41,114 nucleotides of DNA, from the IMG/VR virus record IMGVR_UViG_3300042541_002435, positions 1-41,114 of that record; one strand, given 5' to 3'. Below the pieces are notes generated by a model. It made no database searches. It was not told the DNA's origin and saw only the letters and a list, made by a program, of their open reading frames with translations. Position numbers and translations under genes: made by a program. Position 1 is the first letter of the stretch. The number at the start of each line of letters is the position of its first letter. This document shows, piece after piece, positions 16,187 to 23,818 of the stretch. Origin of the DNA: a virus.

Positions 16187-16444
16187 ATGACTAAAAAGCA
16201 AAAACAAAGCTCAAAAATAGCAGAAAACACTCTTACCGAGAAACAACAAGAAGTAAATTATTTCTTTCATCTGTTAGGTCACGCAATAGTTGAAAAATCA
16301 CTCATCTGTTCCTCGCCAACTGGATTGAGAGAAGATTTGTGTAAAAAAGAAATAGTAACGATAGATAACTACGACCGCCATCTTGATAGAAAGTTAATCA
16401 TCATAACAGATGGAATGAACGAAACCGTAGTAAACCTTTATTAA
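16187..16444 (+). CDS. hypothetical 85-residue protein
   Basis: Basic N-terminus (TKKQKQSSK), then a compact mixed alpha/beta region with the motif DNYDRHLDRKLIIITDGM. No family recognised. It begins a run of short, tightly spaced genes (1 bp gap to the next), so it is probably co-transcribed with the SLOG and ThyX-like genes. Confidence 0.6.
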   Translation: MTKKQKQSSKIAENTLTEKQQEVNYFFHLLGHAIVEKSLICSSPTGLREDLCKKEIVTIDNYDRHLDRKLIIITDGMNETVVNLY

Positions 16445-16445
16445 C

Positions 16446-16634
16446 ATGAAAACCCTAAAAAGAAAACCAATGCCCACGGAAGACTTCTACCACGACTTGT
16501 TTGTAGGAGGCTACTTTCACCCCGATATGTTTTTAGAAGACATTAAAGACATATATGAGGTGAAAAATGCACTTTATATTATTGAGAAGTACAAAGAAGC
16601 ACTTGATAAAAACAATTTGATTGTAAATATATGA
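16446..16634 (+). CDS. small hypothetical protein (FYHDLFVGGY type)
   Basis: A 62-residue acidic, helical protein. Its pattern DFYHDLF-GGYFHPDMFLED followed by a predicted helix (VKNALYIIEKYKEAL) looks like a small conserved protein often seen in phages and mobile elements of Bacteroidota, without known function. Overlaps the next gene by 4 bp. Confidence 0.65.
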   Translation: MKTLKRKPMPTEDFYHDLFVGGYFHPDMFLEDIKDIYEVKNALYIIEKYKEALDKNNLIVNI

Positions 16635-16930
16635 GCAAATATCCAAAATATAGAATTGAATATTTAGATGTAAGCGTGGTTCAAGAAAAATATTTGATTC
16701 CGCAAGGTGCTTACGATGATATTATTATTCCAGCCAAGAAGGTTGTCTCTGAAATAGAGGCTTTAAATAATGGAAAGCCAACAAGCAAGTCGAAGCAGTT
16801 AAAAGAGTGGTTAAAACGTAGGTTTGGTGACTATTTCTTTACAGACCAATCGGCACTATTCAAATCAATCGAAACAGGGACTTTAAGTTGCAATAATCAT
16901 ACATCAAGAGTTAAAGTTGAATTAATATGA
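16631..16930 (+). CDS. hypothetical 99-residue protein
   Basis: A basic, soluble protein with a helical central part (KSKQLKEWLKRRFGDYFF). It could bind nucleic acid, but no motif is decisive. ATGA overlaps on both sides place it firmly in the operon leading to the SLOG gene. Confidence 0.65.
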   Translation: MSKYPKYRIEYLDVSVVQEKYLIPQGAYDDIIIPAKKVVSEIEALNNGKPTSKSKQLKEWLKRRFGDYFFTDQSALFKSIETGTLSCNNHTSRVKVELI

Positions 16931-17274
16931 AAGTAATAATAGCAGGTTCTCGTGGTTTTAATAATTATGAATTACTTAAAACAGAAGTTAAGGCTTTCTT
17001 GGAAGGTGTAGAACAAATAGAAGTAGTGAGTGGAACTGCAAGTGGAGCAGATAAATTAGGGGAGATATACGCAAGGGAAGTGAATTATAGTATTAAAAAG
17101 TTTCCTGCTAACTGGGATTTGCACGGAAAAAGTGCAGGAATGAAAAGGAATTATGAAATGGCGTGTTACGCAGATGCTTTAATATGTTTTTGGGACGGAA
17201 AGTCAAGAGGCACTGCAAACATGATTGAAGTAGCAAAGAAAAGAGGGTTAAAAGTAAAAGTGATAACGTTTTAA
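16927..17274 (+). CDS. SLOG-fold protein (DUF2493/YspA-like)
   Basis: A 115-residue Rossmann-like protein. The N-terminal strand and turn IIAGSRGFNNY and the second motif SGTASGADKLGEIYA are the signature of the DUF2493/YspA branch of the SLOG (DprA/LOG-related) superfamily, thought to bind nucleotides or nucleotide-derived ligands. ADALICFWDGKSRGT supplies the third conserved segment. In phages the role is unknown. Overlaps the upstream gene by 4 bp and sits next to the ThyX-like gene, consistent with nucleotide metabolism. Confidence 0.85.
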   Translation: MKVIIAGSRGFNNYELLKTEVKAFLEGVEQIEVVSGTASGADKLGEIYAREVNYSIKKFPANWDLHGKSAGMKRNYEMACYADALICFWDGKSRGTANMIEVAKKRGLKVKVITF

Positions 17275-17287
17275 CTAAATAATAAAT

Positions 17288-17923
17288 ATGGTAGAATTAC
17301 TATCTCACTTTGGAGATGACTTAATGGCAGTAAACGCTGCAAGGGTATCATTTGGCAAACAAAAGGAAGAGTTTGATTATAGTGACGAAAAGTTGATTAA
17401 CTACTTGGTTTCTCACAAGCATACATCGGTATTTCGCCACCCTCAGTTGCAATTTAGAATCACCTGCCCGATTTACGTGGCTCGGCAACTGGAGAAGCAC
17501 CAAGTAGGAATGTCGCTCAATTCGATTAGTGGCAGATATGTTGATTTTTCTGACTCATATACAGAAGTTAAAGAATGGCGTAAACAATCTAAGTCAAGCA
17601 AACAAGGCAGTGAAGGTTTAATTGAGAGACAGGAAGATGCGAGCTTAATTGAGGACGAGGTTATTTCATTTTGTCAGCAAGCATACCAAAATCTCCTATT
17701 TTTAGGAGTTTCAAAAGAACAAGCACGCTCTGTACTTCCTTTAAGTTTGAATACTACATTTATTTGGACTGGTAGTTTTCTTTCATTTATTCACCTATTT
17801 AATCTTCGCTTAAAGCCCGATGCTCAACAGGAGACTCGTGAGTTAGTTCAAGAAATCCTTAACTGTGTAAAGAATATAAAAGAAAAACCATTTAAGTACT
17901 CTCTAAACGCCTTCGGGTTTTAA
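17288..17923 (+). CDS. thyX: divergent flavin-dependent thymidylate synthase (ThyX-like)
   Basis: ThyX makes dTMP from dUMP using FAD and methylene-tetrahydrofolate. The 211-residue protein has the family layout: HKHTSVFRH near residues 43-51, the core motif at 70-84 and the C-terminal LRLKPDAQQETREL helix. The core reads KHQVGMSLNSISGRY, whereas the canonical form is RHRxxSxNExSxRY. Thus RHR is KHQ and the conserved Glu is Ser, while the later Ser, Arg and Tyr remain. Either activity is retained in a divergent subfamily or this is a non-catalytic or retasked relative. Confidence 0.8.
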   Translation: MVELLSHFGDDLMAVNAARVSFGKQKEEFDYSDEKLINYLVSHKHTSVFRHPQLQFRITCPIYVARQLEKHQVGMSLNSISGRYVDFSDSYTEVKEWRKQSKSSKQGSEGLIERQEDASLIEDEVISFCQQAYQNLLFLGVSKEQARSVLPLSLNTTFIWTGSFLSFIHLFNLRLKPDAQQETRELVQEILNCVKNIKEKPFKYSLNAFGF

Positions 17924-17925
17924 TT

Positions 17926-18150
17926 ATGACAACGAAAGAAATTAAAGAACAAATCAAAAAAGCTGCGACATTCAAGAGAGAAGAAGCACTTGTGAGTCAA
18001 TCATGCGGTATGCCAACGGCTAAAGCTCATTTAGTGAGCGACGAGATTGGTATTGAAATAGTAGTTAGTAATTATAGAAGCAATTTTAAGAACAGGGAAC
18101 TTGCGGTTGCTTTATTTGATGTAGCAATTGATAAAAGCATTAGAGATTAA
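17926..18150 (+). CDS. hypothetical 74-residue protein
   Basis: A small alpha/beta protein starting MTTKEIKEQIKKAATF; the second half contains a hydrophobic strand (GIEIVVSNY) and a helix. It follows the ThyX-like gene by 2 bp and is likely in the same transcript. No family recognised. Confidence 0.6.
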   Translation: MTTKEIKEQIKKAATFKREEALVSQSCGMPTAKAHLVSDEIGIEIVVSNYRSNFKNRELAVALFDVAIDKSIRD

Positions 18151-18190
18151 AAAATAGAGAAAATTTACAATTTGCAAATCAAAAATAATT

Positions 18191-18376
18191 ATGAGATACT
18201 TAAAAATGACATTTACGATTATTTATATCTCCACCATTGGTATAACTGGGGTTATTCTTTATCTTTTATCAAAGATTATTCGCTCACTTGGATATTTGTG
18301 TATGACTAAAATTCATTCGGCAAAAGAAGAATTTGTTAATTTTTGGCAAGTTGAGTATAGCAGTAATGATTTGTAA
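18191..18376 (+). CDS. small single-span membrane protein
   Basis: A 61-residue protein with one strong hydrophobic segment (about 8-30, TIIYISTIGITGVILYLLS) and a polar C-terminal tail. Its stop lies at the left edge of the promoter cassette repeated at 21805. The other copy of the cassette also follows a small membrane-protein gene. Function unknown. Confidence 0.55.
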   Translation: MRYLKMTFTIIYISTIGITGVILYLLSKIIRSLGYLCMTKIHSAKEEFVNFWQVEYSSNDL

Positions 18377-18431
18377 AAATAAATCAATAAACACTTGACA
18401 ATAGACAATATTATTCGTAACTTTGAAGAAA
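18375..18431 (+). repeat. promoter cassette repeat, copy 1
   Basis: About 55 bp nearly identical to 21805-21863 (two or so differences), covering AATAAATCAATAAA, the -33 TTG, the motif ACAATAGACAAT, the -7 box and GAAGAAA. It functions as a promoter at both sites, so the duplication probably brings two gene groups under one control. Confidence 0.8.
18395..18425 (+). promoter_or_regulatory. promoter with ACAATAGACAAT spacer
   Basis: -33 TTG (18395-18397), 20 bp, -7 TAACTTTG (18418-18425). The leader before ATG 18437 would be only a few bases. The spacer holds a direct repeat ACAAT-AG-ACAAT, also present at 21830 and, inverted, in the noncoding region near 26012. Confidence 0.8.
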
Positions 18432-18436
18432 AAAAA

Positions 18437-18844
18437 ATGAAAATAAATTTCAATCCGATTAGCGATGGTTGGCTTTATAAATTGTGGAAGCAAAGAGAAG
18501 AAACATTTATTGATTATATATGTCTTAAATATTTTCTAAATCAAGAGCAAAGTGCCATCTTAACAGGTGTTTGCGAATTAGTTAAATCAAGTGGAAGGTT
18601 TACTACGCAAGAATTAAGGCAAATCAAAGAGTTAGGTATTCCGCTTAGTCAAATAATTGGATTTAATTTAAAGGGACTTAGGGAGCGTAAGTTGTCAGTA
18701 TCGTACGATACATTTATCGAATATTTAGTAAATATTTGCGACGGAAAGTTTACAAAAGAACAAATTAAACAAACAATAGAAAGAAATGATAACCAAAGGA
18801 GAGTTACATCAAATAGAAGAAGAAAGCAGGGCAATATTTATTGA
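18437..18844 (+). CDS. hypothetical 135-residue protein
   Basis: An all-helical, basic protein; the last 25 residues are Arg/Asn/Lys-rich. The frame is open back to 18395, but those 14 codons are the promoter itself, so ATG 18437 is the start. No family recognised. Its middle part (TTQELRQIKELGIPLSQII) might be a helical DNA-binding region, which is only a guess. Confidence 0.65.
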   Translation: MKINFNPISDGWLYKLWKQREETFIDYICLKYFLNQEQSAILTGVCELVKSSGRFTTQELRQIKELGIPLSQIIGFNLKGLRERKLSVSYDTFIEYLVNICDGKFTKEQIKQTIERNDNQRRVTSNRRRKQGNIY

Positions 18845-18845
18845 A

Positions 18846-19019
18846 ATGAAAAAGAAAAGAATATTGGCTATTATAAAATGTTACGCCAGTAGGCAAAGAA
18901 GAACCTGCGAAGTGCCATATCATCCACTTTTAGACTCCTTTTTCGAGGAATTAGTAGAAGGAGGATTGAAAATAGAATCAAAAAGTTTAGACAAAATAAG
19001 GCTATCATGGTTGAATTAA
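18846..19019 (+). CDS. hypothetical basic protein, start uncertain
   Basis: From ATG 18846 (1 bp after the preceding stop) it encodes 57 residues; the same frame is open from ATG 18786, which would overlap the upstream gene by 59 bp. The region is Lys/Arg-rich (MKKKRILAIIKCYASRQRRT). It overlaps the next start by 13 bp. Function unknown. Confidence 0.5.
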   Translation: MKKKRILAIIKCYASRQRRTCEVPYHPLLDSFFEELVEGGLKIESKSLDKIRLSWLN

Positions 19020-19243
19020 AGAAATACGGATTTGAACAACTTGGCGAGGATTGGTTTCTAAAGGAAGGTATATATACTCTTATGTATAGCAAAAGAGGGA
19101 TACTTGGAAAATCGTTTCCTACATTTAGATATATTGAGAAGTTAGAATTATACGCAGAAAACAAGGACGGAGAGATGATTTTACTTGGAGAAATAGAGGG
19201 AGAAGAATCTTTGAAAACAATTTTAAACCTAATTAAACAATGA
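19007..19243 (+). CDS. hypothetical 78-residue protein
   Basis: A beta-rich small protein (IYTLMYSKRGILGKSFPTFRYIEKLELYAE) with an acidic C-terminal helix. ATGA overlap with the next gene. No family recognised. Confidence 0.6.
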   Translation: MVELKKYGFEQLGEDWFLKEGIYTLMYSKRGILGKSFPTFRYIEKLELYAENKDGEMILLGEIEGEESLKTILNLIKQ

Positions 19244-19440
19244 CAATTCCAGTATCAGTTTATATCGCATTTTACATCGTCGGAGTTATTCTTTCATTCG
19301 ATGTTTTAACTTCAAAATTAAAAAGGAAATTCCCTAACTTGATGTACGACTCAAGAATGAGATTTGGGGTTTTTGTGACTTGTTTATTTAGTTTTGTTGC
19401 CCTTTACTTCATTGTAACAAATAAATCCTTGAATGAATAA
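19240..19440 (+). CDS. small two-span membrane protein
   Basis: A 66-residue protein with hydrophobic segments at about 5-23 and 41-60 separated by a basic loop (KLKRKFPN). It overlaps neighbours on both sides. It may sit in the inner membrane. No family recognised. Confidence 0.6.
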   Translation: MTIPVSVYIAFYIVGVILSFDVLTSKLKRKFPNLMYDSRMRFGVFVTCLFSFVALYFIVTNKSLNE

Positions 19441-19615
19441 GCTAATTTTAGGAGAAAAGAAAATTGACTTAACCAATAAAGGCTCTTTGATGAGACTAAC
19501 CGTTGAGGAGCTTATTTGGATAGCAAGCATAAAAAGAAAGGAACATTCCTTTAAAGAAAATTTAATTGATTATATAATAAAAATACATGGAAGTACTGAT
19601 AGAGAAAATGCTTAA
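19433..19615 (+). CDS. hypothetical 60-residue protein
   Basis: A small charged helical protein (MRLTVEELIWIASIKRKEHSF). It overlaps the membrane-protein gene by 8 bp and the next small gene by 29 bp. No family recognised. Confidence 0.55.
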   Translation: MNKLILGEKKIDLTNKGSLMRLTVEELIWIASIKRKEHSFKENLIDYIIKIHGSTDRENA

Positions 19616-19760
19616 CGCTGATGGATATGTAGTCCTTACAGTAGTGAATGTAGAAGGTACATTTAAAACAAAGATTGATTATTCTCCGTCAATGACACCT
19701 GAGATAGTTGATGACCTTTTAATTAAAGTAGCCGAAACAATTAAAAAGAGACAAGTATGA
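19587..19760 (+). CDS. hypothetical 57-residue protein
   Basis: ATG 19587 opens a 57-residue frame (MEVLIEKMLNADGYVVLTVV) that fills the otherwise empty 19616-19756 interval and ends in an ATGA overlap with the next gene. A beta hairpin and a C-terminal helix are likely. The fit between neighbours supports it strongly despite its size. Confidence 0.65.
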   Translation: MEVLIEKMLNADGYVVLTVVNVEGTFKTKIDYSPSMTPEIVDDLLIKVAETIKKRQV

Positions 19761-19984
19761 AAAAGAAAGACATAAGTATTCCGTATATAAAGTTTGAAAG
19801 TATTCAAGATATTGAGGAGATAGTCTTGTTTTGTAGCGGAGAGAAGTGGAGGTATATAAGTGAAGGAGAGTTGCTTACAATAAAAACAAGATATGAGTCA
19901 ATAGATGTATGGCTTAGAGGGTGTATTGTTTTGCTACATAACAAACCTGTATTTTTAAATAAAGAACAATTTAATGCTTTATGA
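19757..19984 (+). CDS. hypothetical 75-residue protein before the helicase
   Basis: A small mixed alpha/beta protein with Trp-containing segments (GEKWRYISEGE, IDVWLRGCIVLL). It overlaps the helicase start by 4 bp (ATGA), so it is translationally coupled to it. Function unknown. Confidence 0.6.
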   Translation: MKKKDISIPYIKFESIQDIEEIVLFCSGEKWRYISEGELLTIKTRYESIDVWLRGCIVLLHNKPVFLNKEQFNAL

Positions 19985-21348
19985 TACTACGACCAAACCA
20001 AGTAAACGCTATAAGGGATATTCAAGAGTTCATACATTCTGACTTAGATAACGGAATTGTTGTTAGCCCTGTGGCTACTGGAAAGTCCATCATTATTGCA
20101 GAGACGGTGAAGTTATTTAATGCTCCAACCATTTGCCTTCAACCAAACAAGGAACTTTTAAAGCAGAATTATGAAAAATATACAGGCTATGGTTTTGATG
20201 CTTCGATTTACTCCGCTTCATTAAAGAGAAAGGATGTTGGACAAGTAACTTATGCTACTATTGGCTCTATTATGTCTGATTTAGGGTCTTTTCGCGATAT
20301 TGGAGTGCAAAATATCATAGCTGACGAAATTCAGTATGGCTCAAAAGATGGAAACCAACTCGCAGAGGCGTGTAAGTTTTTAAAAATTAAGAAAAAAATT
20401 GGCTTAACAGCGACTCCAATCTTCCTTAGAAACTCACAAGAAGGTTCTTTTTTGCAAATGATGTCAAATAATCGTGAATCAATTTTTAGAAATATTATTC
20501 ATGTTACTCAAATTCAAGACATACAGCAATATTGGACTCCAATCAACTATAAATACTCGAAAGAGGGTGTTAATAGTTTAATGCTTCAACTTAATTCGAC
20601 TGGCAGGGATTATACGGCAGAGTCTTTAAAGAGGTTTTACGATTCAAATTCGATTGAATACAAGATTCTTCGCTCAATTTCATGGTTAAAGGAAAAAGGA
20701 GTCTATCAAGCATTAATTTTTGTTCCATCGGTGGCAGAGGCAGAGTCAATAGCTATTCAAATAGTTGGTGGAGAGGTTCTTCATGGTGGTACTAAGCCAA
20801 AAGAACGAGAAAGAATCGTTGAAGGTTTTAAAAGTGGGGAAATTCCTTACGTAATTAATGTAGATGTACTTGGAACTGGCTTTGACTACCCGAAACTTCC
20901 TGCAATTATTCACGGAAGACCAACTAATTCATTCGTGACATATTATCAGCACATCGGCAGAGTTGTAAGAACGCATACCGATAAAAAACAGGCTTGGTTT
21001 CTCGATTTAGTAGGTAATGTTCAGAAATTTGGAAAAATTGAAGAGTTTAGGTTCGAGCAAGATAAGAAAGGTAAATGGGAAATGTGGGATTCTGAGAAAA
21101 AGATTACTCACAATGGATTTAAACCCAAGATAATTTCTATGAGTGAGATTCTTGAATTAGAGGAAAATATTCGTTCTTACTTGATTATGACAGGGAAGTA
21201 TAAAAATTACAATCTCATTGAAGTAGTTAAAAAAGATAAGAGGTATTTACAATGGATGGCAAGTGATAAATTCGAGCCAATGTCAGAAAACGCACAAAGA
21301 GATAAAGAGTCGGCAATAATCGCACTTAAATATTTTAATATAATATAA
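19981..21348 (+). CDS. SF2 DNA helicase (ResIII/DEAD-like)
   Basis: ATP-dependent helicase/translocase, probably for phage DNA replication or recombination. RPNQVNAI at the N-terminus is the Q-like motif; Walker A SPVATGKS is at 29-36, motif II DEIQ at 115-118 (most relatives have DEAH/DEAD), motif III TATP at 143-146. The second RecA lobe shows ALIFVPSV, VDVLGTGFDYP (motif V) and QHIGRVVR (motif VI, arginine finger). Length 455 residues is normal for the type. It is the only helicase recognised; no polymerase or primase was found, so replication probably uses the host replisome. Confidence 0.92.
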   Translation: MILRPNQVNAIRDIQEFIHSDLDNGIVVSPVATGKSIIIAETVKLFNAPTICLQPNKELLKQNYEKYTGYGFDASIYSASLKRKDVGQVTYATIGSIMSDLGSFRDIGVQNIIADEIQYGSKDGNQLAEACKFLKIKKKIGLTATPIFLRNSQEGSFLQMMSNNRESIFRNIIHVTQIQDIQQYWTPINYKYSKEGVNSLMLQLNSTGRDYTAESLKRFYDSNSIEYKILRSISWLKEKGVYQALIFVPSVAEAESIAIQIVGGEVLHGGTKPKERERIVEGFKSGEIPYVINVDVLGTGFDYPKLPAIIHGRPTNSFVTYYQHIGRVVRTHTDKKQAWFLDLVGNVQKFGKIEEFRFEQDKKGKWEMWDSEKKITHNGFKPKIISMSEILELEENIRSYLIMTGKYKNYNLIEVVKKDKRYLQWMASDKFEPMSENAQRDKESAIIALKYFNII

Positions 21349-21350
21349 TT

Positions 21351-21569
21351 ATGGAATTTTTAATTTATTTAATCGGATTTCTTTTTGCATACATATTGCA
21401 ATATATTGACTTTGTTGTTCTTGATAAAGTTACTTGGACAGTTGGTCATAGATTTAACGCCATAAAATGTGCATCTCTAAGTTGGATTATTGTACTTATT
21501 GGGTTAATATATATGACTTGCAAATGGTTTGGCAGAATGGAGAAAAGTGACGAACCTGCTTCTTGGTAA
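21351..21569 (+). CDS. small membrane protein, paralogue 1
   Basis: A 72-residue protein with two hydrophobic segments (about 2-22 and 42-60). It begins MEFLIYLIGFLFAYI and is a paralogue of the next gene (MYLLIYLIGIPLAYI): both share the IYLIG-AYI start, a central charged loop, a second span and an acidic SDEPASW or ESDW end. A recent tandem duplication is likely. Function unknown. Confidence 0.65.
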   Translation: MEFLIYLIGFLFAYILQYIDFVVLDKVTWTVGHRFNAIKCASLSWIIVLIGLIYMTCKWFGRMEKSDEPASW

Positions 21570-21606
21570 AAACAAATAAACATTTTAATATAATATCTAT
21601 ATAATC

Positions 21607-21807
21607 ATGTATTTACTAATCTATTTAATCGGAATACCTTTAGCGTATATAACTATCAGGCATACATTTAAAGCCATTTATGGAGAGTGGGCTAAATCTG
21701 ACAGAGTAAAAGGGATTGCTGTATCTTTCCTTAGTTTTTTAACAGTTTTTATTGCATTGGTAATGTACTTTTTTCTTTATGAAAATAACGAGGAGTCTGA
21801 TTGGTAA
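21607..21807 (+). CDS. small membrane protein, paralogue 2
   Basis: A 66-residue protein, two spans, similar start and end to the 21351 gene. The stop lies against the second copy of the promoter cassette. Confidence 0.65.
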   Translation: MYLLIYLIGIPLAYITIRHTFKAIYGEWAKSDRVKGIAVSFLSFLTVFIALVMYFFLYENNEESDW

Positions 21808-21863
21808 AAAATAAATCAATAAATACTTGACAATAGACAATATTATTCGTAACTTTGAAGAAA
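21805..21863 (+). repeat. promoter cassette repeat, copy 2
   Basis: Near-identical to 18375-18431. The shared region starts just before the stop codon of the preceding small membrane-protein gene and ends at the start of the next gene. Confidence 0.8.
21827..21857 (+). promoter_or_regulatory. promoter with ACAATAGACAAT spacer
   Basis: -33 TTG (21827-21829), 20 bp, -7 TAACTTTG (21850-21857). The ATG at 21867 follows at 9 bp, so the transcript is almost leaderless. It drives the DUF1599/methyltransferase group. Confidence 0.8.
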
Positions 21864-21866
21864 GAT

Positions 21867-21998
21867 ATGGAAAGAGATGATTTAATACTATTCCTTAATT
21901 ATGCAATACCATTATTGAGAGACGGTTTTAATATTGGAGAGATTGTTGATGGATATTTGAAGGTAAAAGAGTTTAAAGAAAAGATATTAACACTATGA
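21867..21998 (+). CDS. hypothetical 43-residue protein
   Basis: ATG 21867 opens a 43-residue helical frame (MERDDLILFLNYAIPLLRDG) that begins right after the promoter and ends in an ATGA overlap with the next gene. Its position as first gene of a strongly promoted unit and its overlap support it as real. Function unknown. Confidence 0.65.
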   Translation: MERDDLILFLNYAIPLLRDGFNIGEIVDGYLKVKEFKEKILTL

Positions 21999-22501
21999 TA
22001 AAAAAAGAATTAAGAGACATTTATTTTGGTTTTTATGACCAATTAAATGAGCCTGAGTGTTCAGAGGCTAAAGAAAATTGGGATTATTCTTTTTGTAGTA
22101 TCTCACTTCCAAGAAATCTCATTGTTTCGTTACAAGATGGTTTTAATTGGGAGGACACCAAGCAAGGGTATCAATATTGGCAAGAAATATGCACTAAATT
22201 AACAACTCACAGATATAAATTTGAAATTAAACCAAACAGGCGAAATTTCAAGGAGATAACAGAAGGCATTTGTGAGCTACTTGAAGAGAAAGACAAGAGA
22301 TACGGTTCTGCACTTGATAATCCACTGGAAATATTTGCAGGAAAATCAAAGTTTGGAGTAAGGATAGATGAAAAATTATCTCGAATTAAAAATAGCGAAA
22401 AGTTAAGATTGAACGATGTCGCAGATACAATGGGTTATTTAACTCACTTAATAGAAGAGCAAGGTTGGACAAAGCAAGATATTTTAAATTTAATAGATTA
22501 A
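21995..22501 (+). CDS. DUF1599/Nmad1-like protein
   Basis: A 168-residue protein. The C-terminal about 75 residues carry EKDKRYGSALDNPLEIFAG and VRIDEKLSRIKN, close to the DUF1599 (nucleotide modification associated domain 1) pattern; the family is helical, MazG-related in fold, and is found with phage DNA modification genes. The first 90 residues are an extension without a match. It is followed by a DNA methyltransferase 1 bp later, so a role in nucleotide supply or base modification is plausible. Confidence 0.75.
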   Translation: MIKKELRDIYFGFYDQLNEPECSEAKENWDYSFCSISLPRNLIVSLQDGFNWEDTKQGYQYWQEICTKLTTHRYKFEIKPNRRNFKEITEGICELLEEKDKRYGSALDNPLEIFAGKSKFGVRIDEKLSRIKNSEKLRLNDVADTMGYLTHLIEEQGWTKQDILNLID

Positions 22502-22502
22502 T

Positions 22503-23246
22503 ATGATAAATAAGAGTTATCTTGGTGATTGTTTTGATATACATTCAAAAATACAGGACGAATCTATTGATTTGATTTTAACAGACCCACCCTATGGCAC
22601 AACTCGTGCAAAATGGGATACAAGTATCGACTTAGAAAAACTTTGGATAGATTATGAAAGGATAATAAAGCCAAATGGAGTTATTGTTATATTTTCTCAA
22701 ACACCGTTTGATAAAGTTCTTGGTGCATCTAATTTGAATATTTTAAGATATGAATGGATATGGGAAAAAACTCATGTTACTGGTCATTTGAACGCAAAAA
22801 AGATGCCAATGAAATCGCATGAAAATATTTTAGTATTCTATAAGAGGTTGCCAGTGTATAATGCTCAAATAACAGAGGGTCATATTAGGAAGGTATCAAA
22901 GGCTATTCACAAAGAAAGAACCATTAAAAATCAATCAGAGTTATATAATTCATTTGATAATTTTTCCGATTACGATAGCACAAGTAGGTATCCAAGAGAT
23001 GTACTAAAATTTCCTTCTGATAGGCAAAAGTTGTCTTTACATCCAACTCAAAAGCCATTGTTACTATGCGAGTATTTAATAAAGACATATACAAATGAAG
23101 GGGGAATTGTTTTAGATAGTTTTGGTGGGAGTGGCACTATTGCAAGGGCGGCTAAAAATTTAAAAAGAAATTATATCACCATTGAAACAAATGAGAAGTA
23201 TTTTGATGCAACAAATGAGAGATTAATAAAGCTAATAGGAGAATAA
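22503..23246 (+). CDS. DNA methyltransferase, N4/N6 type, beta class
   Basis: SAM-dependent methyltransferase acting on adenine N6 or cytosine N4, likely protecting phage DNA. The catalytic motif IV DPPY is at 28-31, before the SAM-binding FGGSGT (about 207-212); this order defines the beta class (N6_N4_Mtase). The target recognition region lies between them. HPTQKPLLLCEYLIKTY is the usual motif before the SAM site. Length 247 residues is normal. No partner restriction enzyme nearby, so it is a solitary enzyme. Confidence 0.93.
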   Translation: MINKSYLGDCFDIHSKIQDESIDLILTDPPYGTTRAKWDTSIDLEKLWIDYERIIKPNGVIVIFSQTPFDKVLGASNLNILRYEWIWEKTHVTGHLNAKKMPMKSHENILVFYKRLPVYNAQITEGHIRKVSKAIHKERTIKNQSELYNSFDNFSDYDSTSRYPRDVLKFPSDRQKLSLHPTQKPLLLCEYLIKTYTNEGGIVLDSFGGSGTIARAAKNLKRNYITIETNEKYFDATNERLIKLIGE

Positions 23247-23247
23247 T

Positions 23248-23388
23248 ATGATAGATGTAAGTAAATTAAAAACTTTCAGTAATTACGGAAGGATTATTGG
23301 AAAATCAAGGCAATGGGTATATGAACTTGCAAAAGAATCAAAAATTAAAGTAGTGGAAATTGACGGTGTTAAATTCGTACAACTATGA
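23248..23388 (+). CDS. small HTH-like protein, 46 residues
   Basis: ATG 23248, 1 bp after the methyltransferase stop, opens a frame with the pattern SNYGRIIGKSRQWVYELAKE and then a short strand pair (KVVEIDGVKFV). It looks like a minimal MerR/excisionase-type helix-turn-helix with a wing, as in many small phage regulators. It overlaps the next start by 4 bp. Confidence 0.65.
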   Translation: MIDVSKLKTFSNYGRIIGKSRQWVYELAKESKIKVVEIDGVKFVQL

Positions 23389-23621
23389 CAGCGAAGGAAA
23401 AGTTAAATTACTTGGCTGGGCTATTTGACTGTGCAACAGACGACTGGTTATCTCAGGAAGAGAGAATAAAGAAGTGTGTTAAAGTATTTATTTTAGAACA
23501 AAAGAAACTATGTTCCTATGTGTCCAAAGAGGATTATAAAAGTGTCGAACAATTTAGAAGTATTGATGAGTTATTTGTATCTTATTGGGATAATTTATTA
23601 GAAGAATTAGAAAAATTATGA
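23385..23621 (+). CDS. hypothetical 78-residue acidic protein
   Basis: A helical, acidic protein starting MTAKEKLNYLAGLFDCATDD. MTAKE/MTAKD-type starts recur in the next gene and at 33922, hinting at a common origin of small phage genes of this kind. ATGA overlaps on both sides. Function unknown. Confidence 0.6.
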   Translation: MTAKEKLNYLAGLFDCATDDWLSQEERIKKCVKVFILEQKKLCSYVSKEDYKSVEQFRSIDELFVSYWDNLLEELEKL

Positions 23622-23818
23622 CAGCAAAAGATTTGATACTACAAGCAGACGAGCCTTATCGTACACAGATGTTTCAAAATGCACATCCTGTAACTGTTTT
23701 GTGTAAATATACGACGCTAAGCCATTGTCTTCCATACCTATTTGATTGGGAAGTATCTCCGCAGGGACGTAAATATTGGTCGAATTATGAAAAACATTTA
23801 ATTAAACAAGGATTATGA
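23618..23818 (+). CDS. small conserved protein, paralogue of 32619-32825
   Basis: A 66-residue protein with the pattern EPYRTQMFQNAH...LFDWEVSPQGRKYWSNYEK. The protein at 32619 shares EPYKSQAMANTN...AFEWYSSPQKEDYWIRLND, so the two are clear paralogues with conserved EPY, F-W, SPQ and YW. Function unknown. Confidence 0.65.
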   Translation: MTAKDLILQADEPYRTQMFQNAHPVTVLCKYTTLSHCLPYLFDWEVSPQGRKYWSNYEKHLIKQGL

